From JABMPU01 sp964457455 (lineage in GTDB: Bacteria > Cloacimonadota > Cloacimonadia > Cloacimonadales > TCS61): DNA of 17,269 bases. The notes below the pieces were generated by a model that was given only the letters and a program-made list of their open reading frames with translations, did not search any database and was not told the origin of the DNA. A program made the translations under genes and the position numbers. Below are positions 7,279 to 12,667 of the stretch, one piece after another. How positions within the stretch are numbered: the stretch's first letter is position 1; every line of letters starts with the position of its first letter. Location of the stretch: positions 1-17,269 of the forward strand of contig CAYWJN010000058.1 of NCBI GenBank assembly GCA_964457455.1, given 5' to 3'.

Positions 7279-7776
7279 TTAAGCACCTACAACAGCACCG
7301 GTTTCGATGTGATGATTCAGGTCCGCACCTACTTGATCAACGGAACCGGTAAGAGCTGGTCCGGTTGCTGCAGTAAAGAAGTCAATCCAAGCACCGTAAC
7401 CGGCTGTAAGTGTAGCAGTAAAATTGGCAAGTGTTACGGTTGTAAGATCAACAGTTCTTTCTTCTGCAGTAATGAAGCAGGCTTTGATGAACAGAGCATA
7501 AGCAGAAACTTTCATTTCTTCGTTTGTAACTACGTTGGCGTTATACCATGCTTTGTAGAGTTCGGCATCTGCTTTGAAATCTGCATGAGCGGTGTTCCAG
7601 ATTGCTACGAGTGCGGCAATCTTAGCGGTAAAAGCTTCTTGCTGTGTTACGTTATCGGGGATAACGTGAGCACGAGCGTTTGTGATGAGCTTTCCTTTGG
7701 GATTGATCATAACTAATCTGGAACCAGGAAACCTTCCTGACATGCTTTGAATTGTGGGGTCAGTTTTGATTTTCAT
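7279..7776 (-). CDS. Hypothetical protein, paralogue A
   Basis: 165 residues from the ATG at 7776. I prefer this over the ATG at 7782 because AAGGAG lies 8 bases upstream of it (only 2 from the other), and because the protein then aligns from Met1 with the neighbouring paralogue (7858-8331). The first 24 residues share 17 identities with that paralogue, including the block MSGRFPGS followed by LVMI. A helical middle region with IWNTAHADFKADAELYK and a VSAYALFIKACF segment aligns too. The C-terminal 50 residues are Ala/Thr-rich and diverge. There is no signal peptide or clear membrane helix. I recognise no family; a structural protein of a phage-like particle is only inference from context. 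The region is visibly richer in G+C than the flanking operons. Confidence 0.75.
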   Translation of the reverse strand: MKIKTDPTIQSMSGRFPGSRLVMINPKGKLITNARAHVIPDNVTQQEAFTAKIAALVAIWNTAHADFKADAELYKAWYNANVVTNEEMKVSAYALFIKACFITAEERTVDLTTVTLANFTATLTAGYGAWIDFFTAATGPALTGSVDQVGADLNHHIETGAVVGA

Positions 7777-7797
7777 TTGCATTTCTCCTTTTTTTTT

Positions 7798-7851
7798 ATT
7801 CAGCTATTAGCTTATTAGCAATTAGCAAATTAGCCTTTAGCTGGTTAGCGA
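7798..7851. repeat. AATTAGC-type repeat block 4
   Basis: TTAGCTTATTAGCAATTAGC-type units fill the gap between the two paralogous minus-strand genes and end just before the AAGGAG of the downstream one. The TTAGC motif is on the plus strand as in blocks 1-3, although the genes here are on the minus strand. Confidence 0.7.
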
Positions 7852-7857
7852 TAAAAA

Positions 7858-8331
7858 TTATTCAATTGGATTACCGGTCACAATGTTTGTGTTTGAGGGC
7901 GGTCTGTAGCAGTTGGGAAGTGTTCCGTTGTCGATAAAATCGTATGAACCACCGTCTTCGCCAGTGAGCATTGCGAACAGGTCGATAGTAAAAGTGACAA
8001 GATTATAGCTGGTTAGATCAGCAGAAAGGAAACAGCCTTTAACGAACAGAGCGAATCCAGAAACTGGAAGCTCTGTTTCTGTGATGATAGTTTTGTTGTA
8101 TTCGACTGCGTAGTCAGTCATATCTTTTTGGTAATTTACATGAGAAGATTTCCAAGCGGTTGCAATGGCTTTAATCTTTTGAGCAAACAAAAGATTATTA
8201 GCAGAATCTTCGTTTTTGGAATATCCCCGGGCATCGGTTCGGAGTTTTCCGGACCTTGATATCATAACGAGATGAGAACCCGGAAAACGACCTGACATTC
8301 TCCTGATAGTGGAATCTGTGATGACTCTCAT
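7858..8331 (-). CDS. Hypothetical protein, paralogue B
   Basis: 157 residues; the ATG at 8331 follows AAAGGAG with 6-base spacing. The N-terminus MRVITDSTIRRMSGRFPGS matches paralogue A (7279-7776). Both continue with LVMI, a GKL basic segment, a helix containing FAQKIKAIATAW, and a PVSGFALFVKGCF segment. The C-terminal third differs (Gly/Asp and Pro/Asn-rich). There is no export signal. The pair looks like a tandem duplication followed by divergence of the C-termini, as in exchangeable structural or receptor-facing proteins. The family is unknown. Confidence 0.75.
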   Translation of the reverse strand: MRVITDSTIRRMSGRFPGSHLVMISRSGKLRTDARGYSKNEDSANNLLFAQKIKAIATAWKSSHVNYQKDMTDYAVEYNKTIITETELPVSGFALFVKGCFLSADLTSYNLVTFTIDLFAMLTGEDGGSYDFIDNGTLPNCYRPPSNTNIVTGNPIE

Positions 8332-8342
8332 AGTTTACTCCT

Positions 8343-8377
8343 TTAGCAATTAGCCAATTAGCACTTAGCAATTAGCC
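8343..8377. repeat. AATTAGC-type repeat block 5
   Basis: TTAGCAATTAGCC, AATTAGC and ACTTAGCAATTAGCC in succession, directly upstream of the AAAGGAG of paralogue B. Like the other blocks it occupies the 5' leader of a gene. The rest of the gap to 8453 is AT-rich with nothing recognisable. Confidence 0.7.
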
Positions 8378-8453
8378 AAATTTCAAGATAAATGGACCTC
8401 GAAATTTCAATTCTAAGGCTTTAAAATTAAATTTTGACATAAGAACCCTATTA

Positions 8454-8681
8454 TTATTCAGATTCGACTTTGACGGTTACAATTTCGCTCACGTTTGAAA
8501 CATTACCAGCAACATCGAAGGCAACTGTATAAAATTTGAATGTTCCGGTGTCGTTCATTGTAAGATTAAAAGAATAATTTCCAGAGGGAAGCGAATAATC
8601 AGTTGAGTAGAGCGGATCGGAAGAAATATTCGGAGATTCTCCGGTCATTCTCCGAAGCTCAATTCTTTGGAGTCCGGGCAT
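8454..8681 (-). CDS. C-terminal half of an Ig-like domain protein (split from 8684-9325)
   Basis: As read, a 75-residue frame from an ATG at 8681, two bases after the TAA of the preceding gene. The content (GNYSFNLTMNDTGTFKFY, then AFDVAGNVSNVSEIVTV) is the second half of a bacterial Ig-like fold. The preceding frame ends in the first half of such a domain (VPNAPSISLSDG to ISGGSSDT). One extra base in the TT of CTTAAAAATG would join them into one ~290-residue protein. So this is most likely the 3' part of a single gene broken by a frameshift, programmed slippage or sequencing error. Independent translation by reinitiation at the close ATG is possible. The ATG has no good SD. Confidence 0.6.
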   Translation of the reverse strand: MPGLQRIELRRMTGESPNISSDPLYSTDYSLPSGNYSFNLTMNDTGTFKFYTVAFDVAGNVSNVSEIVTVKVESE

Positions 8682-8683
8682 TT

Positions 8684-9325
8684 TTAAGTATCGCTTGAAC
8701 CACCAGAAATGGTGACAGAGTTGCCAACATAAACCATTCCATCGGAAAGAGAAATAGAGGGAGCATTTGGAACTTGTGTATCGACGATAATTTGTTTGAG
8801 TGAGCAAAATTCGGAATATGCGCCGGCACCGTCTTTCCATTTTGCTTTGAAGAAATTCTGACCTTCCTGCAGTTCGGGGCAAGTGTAAAGTTTGTAAAAC
8901 TTGGTAGATGATTCCCTTTGAATTGCAGTAAGGTCTCCGATAACAGTGAAATCTCCAGTTGAGGAATGTCTGTATTCGAGATTGAAAGCGGGAACAGAGT
9001 CGATGTGAACTTCCGTTGCTCCTGTGGGAAGTGGAAGTTCGATAGTAATTTTGATTTCCGGGGTGTTTGTGTTTGTTTGCTCGGAACCTTCGTTTCCTGT
9101 TTCGTCGATCAATTCGATAGCTGGGATATTCGAACATCCTGGATAATAATTCTTTGTTGGTGAAAAAGCAGATAAATTTCCAGCGTCGTCCTCTGCTTTA
9201 GCTTTGATGTTTTTGTTTCCGACTCCTTGATCAAGATCATGTGAGAAATTACCGGAGCCATCGGGAGTGACATCAATGATAAAAGTGCCATCCCCTTTGT
9301 AAAGTTTGATTGTTTTGATTGCCAT
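8684..9325 (-). CDS. Ig-like repeat protein, probable virion or surface structural protein
   Basis: 213 residues; the ATG at 9325 follows AAGGAGG with 4-base spacing. There is no signal peptide, unlike the exported proteins to the left. Three Ig-like units can be seen. The first is about 5-60, ending AEDDAGNLSAFS. The second is about 65-170, with TPEIKITIELPLPTGATEV and FKAKWKDGAGAYSEF. A third begins IVDTQVPNAPSISLSDG and stops half-way at TAA, with its second half encoded in the next frame (8454-8681). Ig-like domains without export signals are common in phage tail and capsid decoration proteins; adhesins are the alternative. Start and stop overlap closely with neighbours (the upstream stop is 9 bases before this ATG), consistent with an operon. 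Confidence 0.75.
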   Translation of the reverse strand: MAIKTIKLYKGDGTFIIDVTPDGSGNFSHDLDQGVGNKNIKAKAEDDAGNLSAFSPTKNYYPGCSNIPAIELIDETGNEGSEQTNTNTPEIKITIELPLPTGATEVHIDSVPAFNLEYRHSSTGDFTVIGDLTAIQRESSTKFYKLYTCPELQEGQNFFKAKWKDGAGAYSEFCSLKQIIVDTQVPNAPSISLSDGMVYVGNSVTISGGSSDT

Positions 9326-9334
9326 GAGTCCTCC

Positions 9335-9502
9335 TTATTCACACATCATGTCTTCATCTTCTTCGATTCCACGAACTGGCATATCGAATGTGATTTTGTG
9401 AGAATCACAATTTACAGAGTATGTTTCGAAGATTGTGGGTTCGTTTTCGGCACATACTTTGCAGATGAATCCATCATCTAGAGTGATTGTGTAGCCTTTC
9501 AT
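9335..9502 (-). CDS. Small Cys-containing acidic protein
   Basis: 55 residues. The ATG at 9502 is preceded by AAGGAGA with 7-8 base spacing, a clear ribosome binding site. It contains a CxxC pair (Cys14, Cys17) plus Cys32 and Cys54, predicted beta strands (YTITLDDGFICKVC and HKITFDM), and an acidic tail (GIEEDEDMMCE). Four cysteines could bind a metal, but the spacing does not match a named zinc ribbon I know. Its TAA is followed directly by the AGGAGG of the Ig-like gene, so the two are very likely co-translated. Function unknown. Confidence 0.7.
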   Translation of the reverse strand: MKGYTITLDDGFICKVCAENEPTIFETYSVNCDSHKITFDMPVRGIEEDEDMMCE

Positions 9503-9526
9503 TTTTGTTTCTCCTTTTTTTTATTT

Positions 9527-9575
9527 CACTTCTGAGAAGTGATTTTTCTTTGAAATTAGCCTGGTGTAGCCCAGG
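9527..9575. other. Two adjacent hairpins downstream of the gap-containing gene
   Basis: CACTTC/GAAGTG (9527-9532 and 9536-9541) has a 3-base loop. CCTGG/CCAGG (9560-9564 and 9571-9575) has a 6-base loop. They fill the otherwise empty 9503-9611 interval between minus-strand genes. A T-rich run follows the first hairpin on the plus strand. They may attenuate the transcript or mark processing sites; the function is not established. Confidence 0.4.
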
Positions 9576-9611
9576 ATAAATTTATTGATAAAAGCAATAA
9601 ATTTAATATGG

Positions 9612-10276
9612 TTATAATTCTTCAAGATAGCCTGAAATAGGTATTTGAGTGGAGGCATAAACCATTCCAATCGCCGGCGTTGAAATAACCGGAATAAGTT
9701 GAATAAGGTTAAAGAGGTTTTGGTAAAAAAAGTTGGTATTAAAAGTTTCATCAATGATCTTTAAATCTACTTCGTGAATGAGAATGCTATTTCTAAAGCA
9801 TTGTAAAGTGAAATCACGGGGTTCTAATTCTTCGAAAGTGATGACATCACGGGGTGAAAGCTGACCGGTAAAAAGAATTGTACCGNNNNNNNNNNNNNNN
9901 NNNNNNNNNNNNNNNNNNNNNNNNNNNNNNNNNNNNNNNNNNNNNNNNNNNNNNNNNNNNNNNNNNNNNNNNNNNNNNNNNNNNNTGTACCGATAGGGAA
10001 GAGGTAGATGGTTGAAAGGTAGAGTTGTCGAATGAAAGAGGAAAACTCAGGATTTACGTTAGGATGATATTGAGACATAGCAAAGCTGAAGATTGCTCTC
10101 ATCCTTGCTCTGAGACAGGTGTTTTCGGAGTTATGCCGGTATGATTCTTCAGAGTAGATCTTAAGCTGCTGAGAATTTCCTTTGGAAGTTTGAAGCACCC
10201 AGTTTTCAATTCTACCGTGCAACGTGCCATATTCCATAAGTTTAGTAAGTTGTTCAACAGTTATTTCGTTTGACAT
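9612..10276 (-). CDS. Hypothetical protein interrupted by an assembly gap
   Basis: The N-terminal 97 codons run from the ATG at 10276 to the gap edge (ending FPIGT). The C-terminal part resumes at the other edge (GTILFTGQLSPRDVITFEELE) and ends at the TAA at 9614-9612. Both edges carry the same seven bases (TGTACCG). Overlapping them gives one uninterrupted frame of 185 codons, whereas the inserted 100 N break the frame. The restored protein begins MSNEITVEQLTKLMEYGTLH and has no signal peptide. It is mixed helical/strand, with a hydrophobic C-terminal stretch (LIQLIPVISTPAIGMVYAST). I recognise no family. It starts 5 bases after the stop of the 142-residue gene, indicating one transcript. 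Confidence 0.7.
9886..9985. other. Assembly gap (100 N)
   Basis: Exactly 100 undetermined bases, the usual placeholder for a gap of unknown size. The left flank ends TGTACCG (9879-9885) and the right flank begins TGTACCG (9986-9992), so the true gap may be an unrecognised 7-base overlap. Confidence 0.97.
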
Positions 10277-10281
10277 CAGCT

Positions 10282-10710
10282 TTATGATCCTTTTTTAAAA
10301 ACGTTCTCATAAAAATAGTCTCTTGATCTGGAATAAGCGTAACTTAAAAAGTAATTAATTTCAACGAGCCGGTGAAATATAATGTTAGTTGGTTTCATAA
10401 ACTTAAGACATCTTTTTTGCTCTAAAGCTTCTATTTGCATTCGGTTAGAAATTAGGAAGTCGAGAACATCGGGAAGATATTCAAGTGTAAAGAATTTAAG
10501 GTTATTTACGATCGCTTTTTCAAGTTTTAAATGTTGAGTGGGGGAGAAGACCTTATTTCCATCAATGTTAGTGTGGATGTAGCAGAATTGGTCCTGAATC
10601 TTTCGGATTGGATGGGATTTTTTAAGGTAAAAATCAATTTCGTTACGTGGGATATCGGAAATTGATTCTGTTAAGAATCGATGAGTTGAGATATAAACTT
10701 CATTTTTCAC
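10282..10710 (-). CDS. Hypothetical protein
   Basis: 142 residues from a GTG at 10710. An ATG at 10703 is out of frame, and AGG about 9 bases upstream of the GTG is a weak SD. It is predicted soluble and mostly helical, with a basic N-terminal half (FYLKKSHPIRKIQDQF), a HLKLEKAIVNNLKFF helix, and a Tyr-rich C-terminus (YFLSYAYSRSRDYFYENVF). There is no export signal. I recognise no family. It sits between the start-less remnant (stop at 10730) and the gap-containing gene (start at 10276), spaced 19 and 5 bases, so all three look like one transcription unit. Confidence 0.65.
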   Translation of the reverse strand: MKNEVYISTHRFLTESISDIPRNEIDFYLKKSHPIRKIQDQFCYIHTNIDGNKVFSPTQHLKLEKAIVNNLKFFTLEYLPDVLDFLISNRMQIEALEQKRCLKFMKPTNIIFHRLVEINYFLSYAYSRSRDYFYENVFKKGS

Positions 10711-10729
10711 GATTTAACCTGTTTTAATT

Positions 10730-10924
10730 TCATTTTGAAAAACATGAATCTGCAAAATGTTCCGGAAATTCAGAAATGAGCTGACTTGAAATCGCGGAAA
10801 CAGTTGAAAACAAAGAATTTCTTTTTTCTGGAACGCAGAATTCTTTTTGAATTGTGTGTTCGCGTTTCCATCCGCCTACGATGTAGCTCCTATGTAAATC
10901 TACTGGATAGTAGTAGAATGTAAG
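10730..10924 (-). pseudogene. Start-less ORF, probable 5'-truncated gene
   Basis: An open frame of 64 codons between an in-frame TGA at 10927-10925 and a TGA at 10732-10730, with no ATG, GTG or TTG anywhere in it. The translation looks like real protein: it includes YYYPVDLHRSYIVGGWKREH near the start, then EFCVPEKR and SSQLISEFPEHFADSCFSK at the end. It has higher codon diversity than the AT-rich DNA around it. It ends 19 bases before the GTG of the next minus-strand gene. I read it as the 3' end of a gene whose front was lost when the cassette was truncated. A chance frame remains possible. Confidence 0.4.
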
Positions 10925-11305
10925 TCAGTGTCAAGTATGGAGTTATATTATTTTCGATTTTTCACGGATTGAACATATGGTTTTTCTCATCAATGTTTCA
11001 CGCTTTTTAAACACAAAGCGTGAATGAAAAATAAAGGACATAAAATACACAAAGCGTGAAAAGAAATTGACAGAAAGCTTGAAATATAAGAAAGAGGAGT
11101 TGGTGACATATTGACAACCTCTGATAATATACATTATGTAAACTTGGGTTTGTGGATTCAATTCTATAAGTTGTAAATATATGGCTGTATGCAATTGTTT
11201 CAAGATTTTATAAATAAATGATAATGTATAAAAAATATTTATATGATAAAATTCTTCTGCTCAAAACACGAATCTCAAAAATGAATTCTAAGGAGCGAAA
11301 AAAAA
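10925..11305. promoter_or_regulatory. Intergenic region between the minus-strand cassette and the yicC operon
   Basis: About 380 AT-rich bases. It contains an inverted pair and a further direct copy of AAAGCGTGAA (10997-11060), a one-mismatch copy AAAGCTTGAA (11074-11083), and TTGACA at 11067-11072 and at 11111-11116. The second TTGACA could be the -35 box of the yicC operon, but the bases at 17-18 spacing (TATGTA) are a poor -10. No protein-like frame is present on either strand. Confidence 0.45.
10997..11083. repeat. Cluster of AAAGCGTGAA copies
   Basis: TTCACGCTTT (10997-11006) and AAAGCGTGAA (11015-11024) form a perfect 10-bp inverted repeat with an 8-base loop. ACACAAAGCGTGAA recurs exactly 36 bases on (11011-11024 and 11047-11060). 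A one-mismatch copy follows at 11074-11083. This density suggests a binding-site array or a repeat-element end. Confidence 0.65.
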
Positions 11306-11362
11306 ATGTTAGACATAAAACACTTCCAAAAATTATTAGAAAAGAAGAAGGAGCAAAAATGA
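11306..11362 (+). CDS. Candidate 18-codon leader ORF coupled to yicC
   Basis: AAGGAG at 11290-11295 lies about 10 bases before the ATG at 11306. The frame reads MLDIKHFQKLLEKKKEQK and stops at a TGA (11360-11362) that overlaps the yicC ATG as ATGA. The yicC ribosome binding site lies inside this ORF. The arrangement is typical of translational coupling or a regulatory leader peptide. It may instead be a chance frame in A-rich DNA. Confidence 0.4.
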   Translation: MLDIKHFQKLLEKKKEQK

Positions 11363-12237
11363 AAAGTATGACAGGTTATGGAAAAGCAAGATACTCGGAT
11401 GATGATTTTGAGATAGATATTGAAGTAAAATCTGTAAATGGTAGATTTTTAGATTCAAGAATAAAGCTTTCTCATGAATTATCATTTTTAGAAATAGACC
11501 TTAAGACCTTATTAAAAAGAAGGATAAAACGCGGTAAAGTAGAGATAAACATCAATTTTCAAAATAAGATTATTCCCGAATTATATTTGGATGAGGAAAA
11601 TCTGAAAGCATATTGGAAAATCTATAATCAGGCAAAGAAAGTTTTAAAAGCAAAATCGGAAATCCCGCTTGAACAAATACTTTCCGGATATAATGTAATA
11701 AGCATCAAAACGGAAAACCTGGAAAAAGAGAAATTCAAAAATCTTGTTTTGAAAATATTTGAAGAAGCTTTGTCTGAACATCAGAAAATGGCAATGCACG
11801 AAGGAAAATCAATGCTTCATTTCTTTAATTCAGCAATTAAAAAAATGTCTTCTTCTTTATCTAAAATTGAAAAAGAATTCCCAAAATATAAAAAGGAAAT
11901 ATCTGAAAAACTAAATAATACTCTAACGACTTTGCTTAAACAAAAGCTTGAAAACGATGATTATAAAAGGATTCTACTTGAATCAGCAATATATATAGAA
12001 AAGGCTGATGTCACTGAAGAAATTGTGAGAATCAAACATCATCTTGATAAATTTGAAGAGAAAATCAATCAAAAAAATACTGAAATCGGGAAAAGCATAA
12101 ACTTTATCCTGCAAGAAATGCAGCGTGAGATAAATACAATCGGATCGAAATTCAATTTTACATCTGTGTTTGACGAAATTATCTCAATAAAAGAAGAAAT
12201 CGAAAAATGCAGGGAGATCGTGCAAAATGTCGAATGA
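11359..12237 (+). CDS. yicC: YicC family endoribonuclease
   Basis: 292 residues from the ATG at 11359, chosen over the in-frame ATG at 11218. GAAGGAG lies 6-7 bases upstream, the protein then begins with the family hallmark MKSMTGYGKA, and the length matches the usual ~290. The upstream extension is low-complexity. The N-terminal YicC domain shows VKSVNGRFLD and RRIKRGKVEI. The C-terminal DUF1732 part shows ADVTEEIVRIKHHLDKF, GKSINFILQEMQREINTIG and a final EEIEKCREIV. YicC/YloC proteins are metal-dependent endoribonucleases linked to small RNA decay and stationary-phase survival. It overlaps the next gene by 11 bases and is two genes upstream of RNase R, a sensible pairing for RNA turnover. 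Confidence 0.95.
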   Translation: MKSMTGYGKARYSDDDFEIDIEVKSVNGRFLDSRIKLSHELSFLEIDLKTLLKRRIKRGKVEININFQNKIIPELYLDEENLKAYWKIYNQAKKVLKAKSEIPLEQILSGYNVISIKTENLEKEKFKNLVLKIFEEALSEHQKMAMHEGKSMLHFFNSAIKKMSSSLSKIEKEFPKYKKEISEKLNNTLTTLLKQKLENDDYKRILLESAIYIEKADVTEEIVRIKHHLDKFEEKINQKNTEIGKSINFILQEMQREINTIGSKFNFTSVFDEIISIKEEIEKCREIVQNVE

Positions 12238-12667
12238 AAAACCAAAACTTAGTTGGACCTCTCACCCATTCATTGACTTTCCTCTTACTTCAATTTTTTT
12301 AGTACTATTTCTCATCGTGTTAGCTATCATTCTTTGGAAAGTTGCAGTTGTTATCTGGGATATGCCTTTGTTCTATTATCTGGGATTCGTCATTTTTGTT
12401 TTCAGCATGATAACCTACTTTATACCAACGAGATATGAATTCTATGAAATGAAAATTGTTATTTTTTATGCAATGATAAAAGTAGAAAGACACTATTCGG
12501 ATTTCAAATGTTTCTACTCAGATAAGAAAGGTATTATGCTGGGAACATTTATGAAACCACGTAAACTCGATGGTTTCAGAGGTCAATCCATTCGATTTTC
12601 AAAGCATCAAACAGAAAAAAAAGATTTGATTAAATTGTTAGAACAGAAAATCGGAAATCAATATTAA
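12227..12667 (+). CDS. Small membrane protein with two transmembrane helices
   Basis: 146 residues. The ATG lies within the end of yicC (11-base overlap), and the TAA shares its last base with the ATG of RNase R. Two hydrophobic helices are at about 20-45 and 47-67. The remaining ~75 residues (from RYEFYEMKIVIFYAMIKVERHY) are beta-rich and end in a Lys-rich helix (EKKDLIKLLEQKI). A membrane hairpin followed by such a domain resembles bacterial PH-like (YdbT/YcxB-type) proteins, but I cannot assign it firmly. The position inside a tightly overlapping operon suggests a constitutive envelope role. Confidence 0.75.
   Translation: MSNEKPKLSWTSHPFIDFPLTSIFLVLFLIVLAIILWKVAVVIWDMPLFYYLGFVIFVFSMITYFIPTRYEFYEMKIVIFYAMIKVERHYSDFKCFYSDKKGIMLGTFMKPRKLDGFRGQSIRFSKHQTEKKDLIKLLEQKIGNQY

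Noticed and set aside
7309..7716. A 135-codon plus-strand frame opposite paralogue A
   Set aside because: Shadow of the minus-strand gene, with Cys/Ser-rich composition and no SD; the minus-strand frame has a paralogue.
8010..8090. VSGFALFVKG in the paralogues resembling the PLSAYxLF motif of HMG-box proteins
   Set aside because: The match is short, without the surrounding aromatic and basic residues of an HMG box.
8640..8660. RRMTG in the 75-residue frame resembling RRMSG of the paralogues
   Set aside because: The match is five residues, and the frame is better explained as the second half of an Ig-like domain. Shared ancestry of N-termini is not supported.
9521..9754. A 77-codon minus-strand frame beginning MMKLLIPTFF
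   Set aside because: It overlaps, in another frame, the better supported C-terminal part of the gap-containing gene. It is low-complexity and lacks an SD.
11111..11140. TTGACA followed by TATGTA as the yicC promoter
   Set aside because: The -10 match is poor and sigma factors of this group often use other boxes, so it is only mentioned within the intergenic entry.
10943..11203. An 86-codon minus-strand frame over the AAAGCGTGAA cluster
   Set aside because: Phe/Tyr/Ile-rich translation typical of AT-rich non-coding DNA, no SD, and it covers the inverted repeats.
11218..11358. N-terminal 47-codon extension of yicC
   Set aside because: The family hallmark MTGYGKA starts after the ATG at 11359, which has its own GAAGGAG. 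The extension is low-complexity.
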